DNA of 64,000 nucleotides, from assembly GCA_040756995.1 (NCBI GenBank), contig JBFLYK010000001.1:248001-312000 (forward strand), written 5' to 3'. The notes below the pieces were generated by a model. The model searched no databases, was not told the DNA's origin, and saw nothing but the letters and a program-made list of their open reading frames with translations. A program made the translations under genes and the position numbers. Source of the stretch: BP-133 sp040756995. Lineage in GTDB: Bacteria > Actinomycetota > Acidimicrobiia > IMCC26256 > BP-133. Positions 42,792-50,932 of the stretch are shown here, one piece after another; position 1 is the stretch's first letter; each line of letters begins with the position of its first letter.

Positions 42792-44753
42792 ATGGAGTCG
42801 AGTTTCACGCTGTTCCGGGTGCGGGGGATCGCCATCGGCGCTCACTGGACGTGGTTGCTGGTCTTCGCCATGGTCGTGTGGTCGCTGGCGACGGCGCTGT
42901 TCCCGGCCCGCTATCCCGACCTCGACGGGTCCACCTACGTGGTCATGGCTTTGGTGGCGGCGGTGGTGCTGTTCGGGTCGGTCGTCCTCCACGAACTCGG
43001 CCACGCCCTGCGGGCGCTGGAGGAAGGGATGCCGATCAAGGGCATCACCCTCTGGCTCTTCGGCGGGGTAGCCCAGCTGGCCGGTTCCCCGCCCTCGGCC
43101 GGGGCGGAGTTCCGGGTGGCTGCCTGCGGGCCGGTGGTCTCGGCGGTGCTGGCGGTGGTGTTCGGGGCCGCGGCCGGGCTGGCCGGCTGGGCCGGGTGGC
43201 CGGCGGCGGTGCAGGGAACGCTGGAGTACCTCGGTTGGCTCAATCTGGCGCTCCTCGGCTTCAACGTCGTCCCGGCTCTGCCGCTCGACGGCGGCCGGGT
43301 GCTGCGGGCCTGGCTGTGGCAGCGCCAACGCAGTTTCACCGCCGCCACCCGCTCGGCGGCCCGGGCCGGGCAGGCCTTCGCCTTCGTGCTCATCGCCGTG
43401 GGGCTGGCCGGGCTCTTCACCGGCAGCGGGCCGGGTGGGATCTGGTCGGCCTTCCTCGGCTGGTTCCTGCTCCAGGCGGCCCAGGGGGAGGCGGCGCAGG
43501 CGACCATCCGGGAGGCGCTCGGCGGCCTCCGGGTCCGGGATGTCATGGCGCCCGGGGCGCCGGCCCCGGACCGGGGCGGCGCCGGGGAGCGTGTCGTCCA
43601 AGCGGAGCAGCCGGCGGTCGATGCGCTTCCGGTGGTTGGGGAGGCGCCCGGCGGGCGGGCCGTCGTGGTCGAAGGCGACCGGCCGGTGGGCACGCTGCGG
43701 GTGGCCGACCTGGTCGAAGCGGTCGAGGAACGGCAGCGACAAGGCCGGTGGCGGGAGCCCCCCGCCCGGCCCGCCGGAGCGCTGGTCTGGGTGGTGGTCG
43801 GGTTCAGCATGCTCATCGCCGCGGCGGCGCTCTACCACCCGCCGTACGTCGTCATCTCCCCGGGGGGTGCCCTCGACGTGGCCGACGACATCCGCATCAC
43901 CGGCGTTCCGGTCGAGAACGTGTCGGGCCGCTACCTGCTGGCCACCGTGCAGGTCACGAGGCCCAGCGCGCTGCGGACGCTGTGGTCGGCCTTGCGGGCC
44001 GACCGGGAGGTCCTGCCCGCCTCGGCGCTCCTCCCGCCCGGGGTGTCCGAGCAGGAGTACGGCCGGGCGCAGCGGGCCATGTTCCAGGAAAGCCGGGAGA
44101 TCGCGGCGGCCGCCGCCGCCCGGGCAATTGGCCTGCCGGTGTCGGTGACCGGAACCGGCGTCCGGATCGTCGACGTGGTCGACGGCTCGCCGGCGGACGG
44201 GGCCCTCCGGCGCGAGGACGTCGTGGTCCGGATCGATGGCCGCAACATCGCCACCACCGACGACCTCATCGAAGCCATCCGCTCCCGGCCGGCCGGCAGC
44301 CGACTGAACGTGGTGGTGGAGCGCGACGGACGTCGGATCGACGTCCCGGTCGAGACCCGGTCGTTTCCGGCGCTGGCGGGCGGCGTGGGAATCGGCGTGC
44401 GGGTCGAAACACGGGGTTTCGGGGTGGACCTTCCCTTCGACGTCGCATTCGAGGAACGAGACATCGGCGGTCCCTCCGCCGGCCTGGCCTACGCCCTGGC
44501 CATCGCCGACCTCCTCGGCGGGGGCGACGTCGCCGGGGGCCGCACCATCGCCGCCACCGGCACGATCGACGTGAGCGGTGACGTCGGACCGGTGGGAGGG
44601 GTCGAGCAGAAGGCCATCGCCGTCGACCGGGCCGGCGCCGACGTATTCCTGGTTCCCGCCGGCGAAGTCGAAGACGCCGACCGCGAAGGCCTGATGGTGC
44701 GGGGCGTGGACACCATCTCCGACGCCCTGGCCAGTCTGCGGCAGGCGGCCTGA
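42792..44753 (+). CDS. site-2 protease fused to a PDZ-Lon (S16) protease
   Basis: A 653-residue membrane protein. N-terminal half: M50 site-2 protease with HELGH at residues 67-71, the second metal motif PALPLDGGR near 161-169, and six hydrophobic segments, followed by a CBS-like regulatory region (250-320). A further membrane helix (WVVVGFSMLIAAAALY) leads to a YlbL-type exported part: PPYVVISPGGALD, a PDZ domain (about 445-520), then a Lon-type domain with IGGPSAGLAYALAIADLL (Ser562) and GVEQKAIAVDRAG (Lys607), a 45-residue spacing expected for the dyad. It would cut within the membrane and outside it. Confidence 0.9.
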   Translation: MESSFTLFRVRGIAIGAHWTWLLVFAMVVWSLATALFPARYPDLDGSTYVVMALVAAVVLFGSVVLHELGHALRALEEGMPIKGITLWLFGGVAQLAGSPPSAGAEFRVAACGPVVSAVLAVVFGAAAGLAGWAGWPAAVQGTLEYLGWLNLALLGFNVVPALPLDGGRVLRAWLWQRQRSFTAATRSAARAGQAFAFVLIAVGLAGLFTGSGPGGIWSAFLGWFLLQAAQGEAAQATIREALGGLRVRDVMAPGAPAPDRGGAGERVVQAEQPAVDALPVVGEAPGGRAVVVEGDRPVGTLRVADLVEAVEERQRQGRWREPPARPAGALVWVVVGFSMLIAAAALYHPPYVVISPGGALDVADDIRITGVPVENVSGRYLLATVQVTRPSALRTLWSALRADREVLPASALLPPGVSEQEYGRAQRAMFQESREIAAAAAARAIGLPVSVTGTGVRIVDVVDGSPADGALRREDVVVRIDGRNIATTDDLIEAIRSRPAGSRLNVVVERDGRRIDVPVETRSFPALAGGVGIGVRVETRGFGVDLPFDVAFEERDIGGPSAGLAYALAIADLLGGGDVAGGRTIAATGTIDVSGDVGPVGGVEQKAIAVDRAGADVFLVPAGEVEDADREGLMVRGVDTISDALASLRQAA

Positions 44754-44904
44754 GGTATTCCGGCGGGCGTGGCCGACTCGACCGGCACCGGGAAAGGTTT
44801 CCCGGCAACCCGGATCCGCTGGCGGCGGCCCGGGATCCCAGTGTGGTGGCCCGGTGCACGCGCACCCGGGCCCCCCCCCCCGCACACCGCCCCGCGCCCC
44901 CCCC

Positions 44905-44914
44905 NNNNNNNNNN
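44905..44914. other. assembly gap (10 N) and flanking low-complexity sequence
   Basis: Ten N bases, preceded by C-only runs (44872-44904) that look unreliable. Order and distance across this point are set by scaffolding only. From 44754 to 45212 no gene can be supported. Confidence 0.98.
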
Positions 44915-44915
44915 T

Positions 44916-44944
44916 GGTGACCGGTTCCTCGCGAACCGGTCACC
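44916..44944. terminator. strong 12-bp hairpin next to the gap
   Basis: GGTGACCGGTTC (44916-44927) and GAACCGGTCACC (44933-44944) are perfect complements with a 5-base loop. It has no T tract, so it could be a terminator, an operator or the end of a mobile element cut by the assembly. Confidence 0.45.
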
Positions 44945-45212
44945 GCACCACTTCTCACGGCCCGGCTCGCCTCAGTTCGCCAACCCGGGGGCGGCCGCCT
45001 GGTCGGCGTAGATCACGGCGTCGTCCCGGACGACCCCGGCGGCAGCGATACCGGCGACTCGTGGAGACCTTCCACGGCGGGGCGAAGCGATCGCTAGGCG
45101 GAGAGCAGCGATCACCCGAGCCGAGTACTCCGTATTCGCGTGGGCTGGCACGTCGCCCTGCTTATCGCGGCCGGACGGTGGGAGAACCGCTCTGAAGCGA
45201 CATGCCGTCTAG

Positions 45213-45224
45213 ACACTATAGTGT
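45213..45224. promoter_or_regulatory. palindromic operator/-10 region of the toxin-antitoxin operon
   Basis: ACACTATAGTGT is a perfect 12-bp palindrome that also contains a TATAGT -10-like hexamer, 17 bases before the toxin ATG. Antitoxins usually bind such sites to repress their own operon. Confidence 0.6.
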
Positions 45225-45240
45225 ATGGATGGCATAATCC

Positions 45241-45684
45241 ATGTGGATGGCTCGCGTCGAGTACCACCCAGCCTTCGCCGCGCAGCTCGAGGAACTTTGC
45301 CTCAACGAGAATGCCCTCGAGGTCGCCGGTGACGTGACGGCGCTGCTGTCCGCCTTGGAGGAGTACGGCCACGAGATTGAAGGGGAGCAGCCGGAGGACG
45401 CCAGCCATCCGGTCGTCATCTCGAGGTACCACATGTTCGCTTTACGCCGGACGCCGCCGACGCTCTACACGCCGTATGCCGACGCGGCGCCGGTGATCCG
45501 GATCCCGTATGTGTGGTTCGCCGACACGGAGCAGCAGGACGAGCTGGCCGTCGTGATGCTCCTGGGGGATAAGCAGAAGCTCGGAAACCAGTGGTACCCG
45601 AAGACCGTCGTCCAAATCGAAGGCCGGATGATTCCCGATTGGCAACGCACCCACCCGACACACAAAGCAAGGAGAAAGGTGTGA
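45241..45684 (+). CDS. HigB/RelE-type toxin
   Basis: A 147-residue protein of the phage Gp49-like HigB family: MARVEYHPAFAAQLEELC, then VIRIPYVWFADTEQQDELAV and VMLLGDKQKLGNQWYPKTV, matching the strand pattern of RelE-fold mRNA interferases. The catalytic residues cannot be assigned. Toxin-first order is typical for HigBA. ATG 45241 or ATG 45247 may be used; a leader of only about 10-20 bases is expected. Its stop overlaps the antitoxin GTG. Confidence 0.75.
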   Translation: MWMARVEYHPAFAAQLEELCLNENALEVAGDVTALLSALEEYGHEIEGEQPEDASHPVVISRYHMFALRRTPPTLYTPYADAAPVIRIPYVWFADTEQQDELAVVMLLGDKQKLGNQWYPKTVVQIEGRMIPDWQRTHPTHKARRKV

Positions 45685-46220
45685 CTGGATCGGTCGTCCC
45701 CGAACCGCCGGGCCAGTTCAGCGACGAGGAGTTCCAGACAGCAACCGCCAGAGTCAGAGCCGCTCGTGAACGACTGCTCCAGGCGGATGCTGCCCGGGCC
45801 GCCCACGACGCGCTGGTCAGCACCATTGGTGAACGGGTGGAGCGCCGGCGCGCCTCCTTGGCGCAACTCCGCAAAGCCCTCGGACTGACACAGGCCCAGG
45901 TGGCGGACACACTGCACGTCGACCAAGCCGAGGTGTCCAAGATGGAACGCCGGCTGAACCACAAGCTCGCCACCCTCGAGCGGTTCATCCAGGCCACCGG
46001 AGGGACCCTCCGGATCAGCGCCGTCTACGGCGATGTCGAGGTGGAACTCAACCTCGGAGACCTCCTCTCCGAAACCCCAGCCGGCCGAGAGGAGGTGTCG
46101 AAGCCGGCCAAGTCCCCGGTCAAACGGGTCGCCAAAACGGCCTCACCGGTTCGCAAAGCTGCCGCGGCGAAGAAACAACCTGCCCGTGCGAGAACGAGAC
46201 GCCGAGAGGAGAAGTCCTGA
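45681..46220 (+). CDS. XRE antitoxin with a basic histone-like tail
   Basis: A 179-residue protein. After a helical N-terminus comes a Cro/C1-type HTH (LAQLRKALGLTQAQVADTLH, then DQAEVSKMERRLNHKLATL), a short domain and a Lys/Ala/Pro-rich tail (SPVKRVAKTASPVRKAAAAK) resembling histone H1-like proteins. GTG 45681 overlaps the toxin stop (GTGA). The HTH would bind the palindrome at 45213; the tail could bind DNA non-specifically or be a protease target. The tail is unusual for an antitoxin. Confidence 0.8.
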   Translation: MTGSVVPEPPGQFSDEEFQTATARVRAARERLLQADAARAAHDALVSTIGERVERRRASLAQLRKALGLTQAQVADTLHVDQAEVSKMERRLNHKLATLERFIQATGGTLRISAVYGDVEVELNLGDLLSETPAGREEVSKPAKSPVKRVAKTASPVRKAAAAKKQPARARTRRREEKS

Positions 46221-46280
46221 CCAACAAGGCCGTCGACGTCACCCCCTTCCTCACCGAGTGAAGGCCGCAACCCTCTCGCC

Positions 46281-46301
46281 GTCCGCCTTCTGACGGCGGA
46301 C
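46281..46301 (+). terminator. hairpin between the antitoxin and CHAT genes
   Basis: GTCCGCC (46281-46287) and GGCGGAC (46295-46301) with a 7-base loop, no T tract, 13 bases before ATG 46315. It may be a weak terminator or attenuator that lowers CHAT expression relative to the pair before it. Confidence 0.4.
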
Positions 46302-46314
46302 TCGGAGGACCGCG

Positions 46315-47376
46315 ATGTCAGAGTCGCAGTACCAGTCGAAGATCGAAAGTCTCCGCACCGAGATCGCCAAACTAGAACAGAAGCGCGCCGCTGCCGCCAA
46401 AGAGGAAGCCCGCCATCGAGACGCCGCGAGCCGGGCCTTGGCCAGCATTACCCGGACGACGAGCCCGTCCACCGCACAGACCAGACGTCGAAGCGCGGCA
46501 TCCGAAGAACGGTCCGCCGACCGAGAACGAAACAAGGGCGTCGCCTTGCAGAAGACGATCGCCGCCAAGCACCGCGACCTGGCCGCGGCCGAGAAGCAGC
46601 TCTCCGACGCGCAAGCCCGGCGCACGAAACAGCAGGCTGAGCGGGAACGTCACGAGCGGGCCAGGCACCGGCAAGAACTTGAGCGTCGCGACCAGGAGGT
46701 CCGCTCGCTCAGACACAGCGTGAAGAACATGGGCCGAGAACTCGACGCCGTGACGACAGCATTGGCACGCGAGCTGCCTCAGTCGATCACGGTGCTTTTC
46801 CTCTACGCCGATCCGAGCGGCGCCCTTCGCCTGGACGAAGAGATGCGGTCAGTTCATCAGGTGATTCGGCTGAGCGAACACCGTGATCACATCCGGGTCG
46901 TCTCGCACTGGGCCGCTCGACCGGCAGACATTCCCCAGGCCTTACTGGAGACACGACCGACGGTTGTCCACATCAGCGGTCACGGTGCCGACGACGGCGC
47001 CTTGATCTTTCAATCGGACGATGGCGGAGAACGGCTGGTGCCGCCGGCGGACCTCGTTGGCCTCATCCGAGCGATCGGGGAGTCCGTACGAGTGATCGTC
47101 TTCAACAGCTGCTTCTCCGCCATTGCGGCGACGGCGGCCGCGGCACAGGTCGAAGCCGCGGTGGGAATGGATGCCCCAGTCAGCGACGCCGCCGCCCGAG
47201 CCTTCGCCGAAGGTTTCTACCGAGCCGTCGGAGCCGGCAAATCCGTTGCCCAGGCCTTCGAGGTCGGCCGGTTCGAACTCCGCAACACCCCGGCGCCTCG
47301 AACGTTCGAAGCGGAACCGGTTCTCGAGGCCCGAGACGGAATCGACCCGGCGACGCTGTTCCTGGTGGCGGCGTGA
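46315..47376 (+). CDS. coiled-coil CHAT-domain caspase-like protease
   Basis: A 353-residue protein. The first 155 residues form a long charged coiled coil (KIESLRTEIAKLEQKRAAAA, RDLAAAEKQLSDAQARRTKQ). The rest is a CHAT domain with the catalytic His in VVHISGHGADDGALIF and Cys in VIVFNSCFSAIAA, plus the C-terminal AFAEGFYRAVGAGKSVAQAF helix. CHAT proteases are caspase relatives used in abortive-infection and Craspase-type systems. GGAGG lies before ATG 46315. It follows the toxin-antitoxin pair on the same strand after 94 bases. 47377-47643 contains no clear gene. Confidence 0.82.
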   Translation: MSESQYQSKIESLRTEIAKLEQKRAAAAKEEARHRDAASRALASITRTTSPSTAQTRRRSAASEERSADRERNKGVALQKTIAAKHRDLAAAEKQLSDAQARRTKQQAERERHERARHRQELERRDQEVRSLRHSVKNMGRELDAVTTALARELPQSITVLFLYADPSGALRLDEEMRSVHQVIRLSEHRDHIRVVSHWAARPADIPQALLETRPTVVHISGHGADDGALIFQSDDGGERLVPPADLVGLIRAIGESVRVIVFNSCFSAIAATAAAAQVEAAVGMDAPVSDAAARAFAEGFYRAVGAGKSVAQAFEVGRFELRNTPAPRTFEAEPVLEARDGIDPATLFLVAA

Positions 47377-47643
47377 AGGGTCCTTTCGTCACCTCCTGCA
47401 GGAACGACCGGGCTGCAATCGAAAGACATGACCGCGCTGGGGAAACGCAGGAAGCGGCCGTTGAACAGGCGGCCGGCACAGCCACCATCGCCGTTCGGCC
47501 GCCGCTACGGCCTGTGGGCGCCGCGCCGTCTGTACCGCCTGCCCTGACCCGCTACGGCGAGCAGCACGATGCTGTGCTGTCAGCTGGGGTGGCTCAATGT
47601 CGGCTTCGAGACTCACTCCGTCGAGGTACCTCCAGGGCCGCGC

Positions 47644-48080
47644 TCAGCGGTACACCAGGGTGGGAATCCTCGAGTGGGTGAGGACTTTGTTGGTCTCGCT
47701 GCCGAGCACCAGCGCAGCGACACCCCGCCGGCCGTGAGAGGCCATGACGATGAGATCGCAGCCCCGCTTGGTTGCCTCCTCGATGATGACCTCCCAGGGA
47801 TGCTCGTGGAACACGTGGACGCCTTCATAGTCGACACCCGTCTGGTCGGCCCGCTCTCGGATCACCTGCAGTCGCTGCTCGGCGGCGGCCGTCGCCTGGG
47901 CCTCGTACTCCTCGGGCACCTCCGTGAGGATGGCAGGGTCGGCGCTGATGAGAGGGAACGGTTCGGAAACCGTTACCCCGGTGACCCGTGCGCCGACCAC
48001 CTTGGCGAGCTGCACACCATGCGCGGCGGCGTCGTTGGAGCGCTCCGACCCGTCGTCGGAATGAGGATGTGTTGGTACAT
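47644..48080 (-). pseudogene. universal stress protein, frameshifted
   Basis: From ATG 48080 the frame reads MYQHILIPT and then breaks. Inserting one base near 48053-48057 restores TDGSERSNDAAAHGVQLAKV, the classic UspA beginning (PTDGSE), joined to VVGARVTGVTVSEPFP and the ATP-binding end LIVMASHGRRGVAALVLGS. The remaining sequence to 47644 is intact and ends IPTLVYR. UspA proteins are members of mycobacterial DosR regulons. Either the gene is inactivated or this is a one-base sequence error; ATG 48080 has a GAGG site. Confidence 0.7.
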
Positions 48081-48148
48081 GGTTCGACCTCGCTTTCCTT
48101 GCGTTGATGAGCGTCGGCCTCGTCCGGGCTGGAGAGCAATACCGGAGT

Positions 48149-48490
48149 TCAGGGCAGGTCCTGGCCGTTCTGCGGCATCACTGCCGCGTCGTGCCCTGGT
48201 CCGGCCTGACGGATCTGTTCGTGGGCGTCGGCGACGTCCCGCAGGATCCGGGCGTCCTCGTCGGCTCGTTGCGCCAGACCGACCAGATGATTTCCGTAGC
48301 CGCTGGCAGCGAGCGTCCGCAACCCCGCCGCCTCGGACTCCAACGCCTCGATGGCCATCCAGAAGGCGGTGGTGACACGGCTGGCGGCGGCGGCCGCCAG
48401 CTCCTCGGGGCCCATCTCGTGGCCTCGCTCACAGGCGAACTCGGTGTCGGCCGCGAGACGCAGCGGCCCAGCGCACAACGGACATTGCAT
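48149..48490 (-). CDS. small zinc-finger protein (CheB C-terminal-like)
   Basis: A 113-residue protein with an N-terminal zinc ribbon (MQCPLCAGPL and FACERGHEM) followed by helical repeats (AFWMAIEALESEAAGLRTLA), the same pattern as the small domain behind CheB methylesterases (CPxCGG...F.CxxGH). ATG 48490 has GGAG six bases before it; ATG 48502 is an alternative with no site. Function unknown, likely stress or signalling. Confidence 0.62.
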   Translation of the reverse strand: MQCPLCAGPLRLAADTEFACERGHEMGPEELAAAAASRVTTAFWMAIEALESEAAGLRTLAASGYGNHLVGLAQRADEDARILRDVADAHEQIRQAGPGHDAAVMPQNGQDLP

Positions 48491-48737
48491 GGTGGACTCC
48501 ATGATCAGATCAGGGGGACCACCGAGGGCTGGGGTGGCGTCCGACCGCCGGGGACCGGGGCGGCCAAAGCGTCAGCGCTTCCGCAGCACCCACGGTAGGA
48601 GCTCCAATCTGTGGCGGCAAGCTGGCCGCGCCATACCGGTGTCAGCCGGTGAGGCGTGAGGCCGCCCGGTCGGCTATGACCGCGTCATCCTGGACGCCCC
48701 GGTGGCGGGCCGTGTGGTGGCCCGGGCACCTCGAGCT

Positions 48738-49490
48738 TCAAGGAGCCCGGCCCTCGGAACGCCGCTTGCGGGGCGGGCGCAAACCGAGGTTCACCACTGC
48801 TTCGGCCACGCTGCGGAGCGTCGCTCCGTGCTCACGGCAGTGCGTGCGCAGAATGGCGAAGGCGTCGTCCACCGAGATCTGGTAGTCGGAGGCGAGCATT
48901 CCTTTGGCCTGCTCGATGATGATGCGACTCTCGAGCGCCTCCCGGAGTTGTTCCGTGGTCCGGCGCGACTGCTGCAGATCCGATGCATGGGCGACGTAGC
49001 CGGCGGCCATGTCGCCCAGTACCTGGGCGACCCGAACATCGGCGTCCCGCCACTCTCGAGGTTCGGAGCTGTAGATGTTCATCGCACCGATAGTCGAGTC
49101 CTGAGCACACAGCGGGATCCCGAGGACGGCCTCGACGCCTTGGCGTTTGGCTTCCGCGCTCCAGTCCGGCCAGCGGTGGGCCTCTTCCGAGAGGCGGGCC
49201 ACGCGGATGACCTCCCCCTTCTGGAAAGCGTCGACGCAGGGACCCTGCTGGTTAGCCTCCTCGACCTCTTCGAGCTGGGTGGTCAGCTGGTTGACCCCGG
49301 TGACGGGGCGAAGGTTGCCCTGATCATCGGCCACCGAGACGCCGGCGCCGACGACGTCGAGGATGACGATGACATTTTCGGCCAGCCGATAGAGCACCTC
49401 ACCGACATCGAAGCGCCCGGCCACCGTATGGGCGAAGTTCGAAAGCGCCTCGAGGAGGCGGTCCTCGTCGATCCGATCCGCAGTTTCCAT
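48738..49490 (-). CDS. GAF-ANTAR RNA-binding regulator
   Basis: A 250-residue protein. An N-terminal helix, a GAF domain (about 15-165, with GAGVSVADDQGNLRPVTGVN and GVEAVLGIPLCAQDSTIGAM) and a C-terminal ANTAR domain (IEQAKGMLASDYQISVDDAF, then CREHGATLRSVAEAVVNL) are visible. ANTAR proteins bind two-hairpin RNA targets and act by antitermination; no such target was recognised here. ATG 49490 has GGAGG seven bases upstream; the longer open frame covers the promoter region. 49491-49874 holds no other gene. Confidence 0.86.
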   Translation of the reverse strand: METADRIDEDRLLEALSNFAHTVAGRFDVGEVLYRLAENVIVILDVVGAGVSVADDQGNLRPVTGVNQLTTQLEEVEEANQQGPCVDAFQKGEVIRVARLSEEAHRWPDWSAEAKRQGVEAVLGIPLCAQDSTIGAMNIYSSEPREWRDADVRVAQVLGDMAAGYVAHASDLQQSRRTTEQLREALESRIIIEQAKGMLASDYQISVDDAFAILRTHCREHGATLRSVAEAVVNLGLRPPRKRRSEGRAP

Positions 49491-49824
49491 CTGACCTCCG
49501 GTCGTGAGCTGAGCGACTCGCTCGTTGCCGGCGGTGTTGCCAACCCAGTCCTTCCGTGCACAATGCCGGGGCACTGCTACCCATCGCCCTACCCTCGCTC
49601 GCCCAGCCTCAATACCGAACCTCAACGCTCCGCGCCGACAGTGGAGGTCGTTTGCCGCCTTGATGTCGCCAGGGAGGGGCGGCGCAGTCGCCGGAGCGGA
49701 ACGGGATGGTCGGCGGGGACCGGCCGACGCCGGGATCCGCAAACCGGACGAATCCGATAAAGTGTTCAGCGACCTTCGACAGCCGCCGCCCCAGGTCCCC
49801 GGCCGCGGCTGATCATCGCTACGT

Positions 49825-49842
49825 GGCCCCAGACCCGGCTCG
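49825..49842. promoter_or_regulatory. shared 18-bp motif, copy 1
   Basis: GGCCCCAGACCCGGCTCG, 32 bases before ATG 49875. The same motif stands before the Hsp20 gene at 50779 and, with one change, before the hemerythrin gene at 57022. It is not palindromic. The gap also has a GATAAAGT -10-like stretch near 49755. Confidence 0.5.
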
Positions 49843-49874
49843 TGGCACACGACACCGTGCCGAGCAGGAGAGGG

Positions 49875-50393
49875 ATGACCATCACATTGTCGCCTTACAG
49901 GAACCGTGCGGGCTACCGCCGCGGGCGCGTTCACGTCCCGTTCGCCGTCGCCGCGCTCGCGGCACTGACCGTCGCCGCCGCGTGCGGATCCGGCGGGGAA
50001 CCAGCGGCCCCCCAGATGCGCCTCTCAGCCGCCGACGCCTCCCCGCCGGGGCTCGTCCACTTCAGCGGCACGTGGGGCCGGCACGGAGCGGCGCTGACCA
50101 TCGACTCCACCGGCCACGGCGAGGCGAGCTGGCGGACCTACGAATGGTGCTCCCCGGCCACCACCGGGCCCTGCGACGACCTCCGAGGCCACGAGATCAT
50201 CAGCGGCGGCCACGCCCGCCTGACGATCAACGACGTCCGCGGCCGGGACGCGACCGCCGTCCTAAGCGACAGCACCGACCCGACGCTCGTCGGGCCGGTC
50301 ACGCTGACCCTTGGTGACAACGACGATCTGGACGTGACCGGCCTCGGGCGCTTCTGCGGCCCGGCCGCGCCAGTGGGTTGGTGCGGCGCCTGA
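49875..50393 (+). CDS. uncharacterised lipoprotein
   Basis: A 172-residue product starting at ATG 49875 (AGGAGAGGG before it). The signal (HVPFAVAALAALTVAAACGSGG) ends in an AAC lipobox. The mature part is beta-rich (FSGTWGRHGAALTIDSTGHG, then LVGPVTLTLGDNDDLDVTGL) with four Cys near the middle and end (WCSPATTGPCDD, FCGPAAPVGWCGA). No family is recognised. The shared motif lies in its promoter area. Confidence 0.65.
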   Translation: MTITLSPYRNRAGYRRGRVHVPFAVAALAALTVAAACGSGGEPAAPQMRLSAADASPPGLVHFSGTWGRHGAALTIDSTGHGEASWRTYEWCSPATTGPCDDLRGHEIISGGHARLTINDVRGRDATAVLSDSTDPTLVGPVTLTLGDNDDLDVTGLGRFCGPAAPVGWCGA

Positions 50394-50417
50394 CCCCGCC
50401 CAGCGACAGCAACGCCA

Positions 50418-50733
50418 GTGCAAGTACGTGACGTGACGACGCCGGACCCGGTGATCGTGACGCCGTCGACGCCGATCAACGAGGTGGTGCACCGCCTGAT
50501 CGAACACGACATCAGCGGCGTCCCCATGGTCGACGACGGCCGCATGGTCGGCGTCCTCACCCGGCGCTACGTCCTTACGGCTCTTCGACCGGCCCGACGA
50601 CGACATCGCCGGGGACATCGATCAGCGCCTCCACAACCCGCTCTACGCCCCCAAGCGGCACCAGGTCACCGTCACCGTCACCGACGGACTGGTCCGCCTG
50701 GACGGGACGTCTGCTACCGTGGCGCCCGGCTGA
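50418..50733 (+). pseudogene. CBS-BON protein, frameshifted
   Basis: GTG 50418 starts VRDVTTPDPVIVTPSTPINE, a CBS domain, in one frame. Near 50572-50578 one extra T moves the true continuation to another frame, which then reads RLFDRPDDDIAGDIDQRLHN and VTVTVTDGLVRLDGT, a BON domain, and stops at 50733. A second slip near 50710 would return to the first frame (CYRGARLIEWLL). Two slips in a short gene point to decay or poor sequence. CBS-BON proteins are DosR-linked in mycobacteria. Confidence 0.65.
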
Positions 50734-50778
50734 TCGAGTGGCTGCTCCCCTGGCCCCGGAAGCGGCTTTCTGGCCTGC

Positions 50779-50796
50779 GGCCCCAGACCCGGCTCG
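50779..50796. promoter_or_regulatory. shared 18-bp motif, copy 2
   Basis: GGCCCCAGACCCGGCTCG, identical to copy 1, 137 bases before the Hsp20 start. The surrounding 50734-50932 has no gene; a GATATCGGC stretch near 50806 may be a -10 region. Confidence 0.5.
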
Positions 50797-50932
50797 CACC
50801 TTTGATATCGGCGTACCGCCCGTGGAATCGGGTGACGACCGCCTGCGGCTTCCTCTCCGGAGTCCGGCGCGGCCTGACGCGCTCGATCCATGCGACGCCG
50901 CCAACGCAACCAGGCACGAGGAGGAAGAGAAC

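Noticed and set aside
43816..44885. Long minus-strand open frames opposite the fusion protease
   Set aside because: The plus strand encodes recognisable protease domains throughout; the antisense frames have low complexity.
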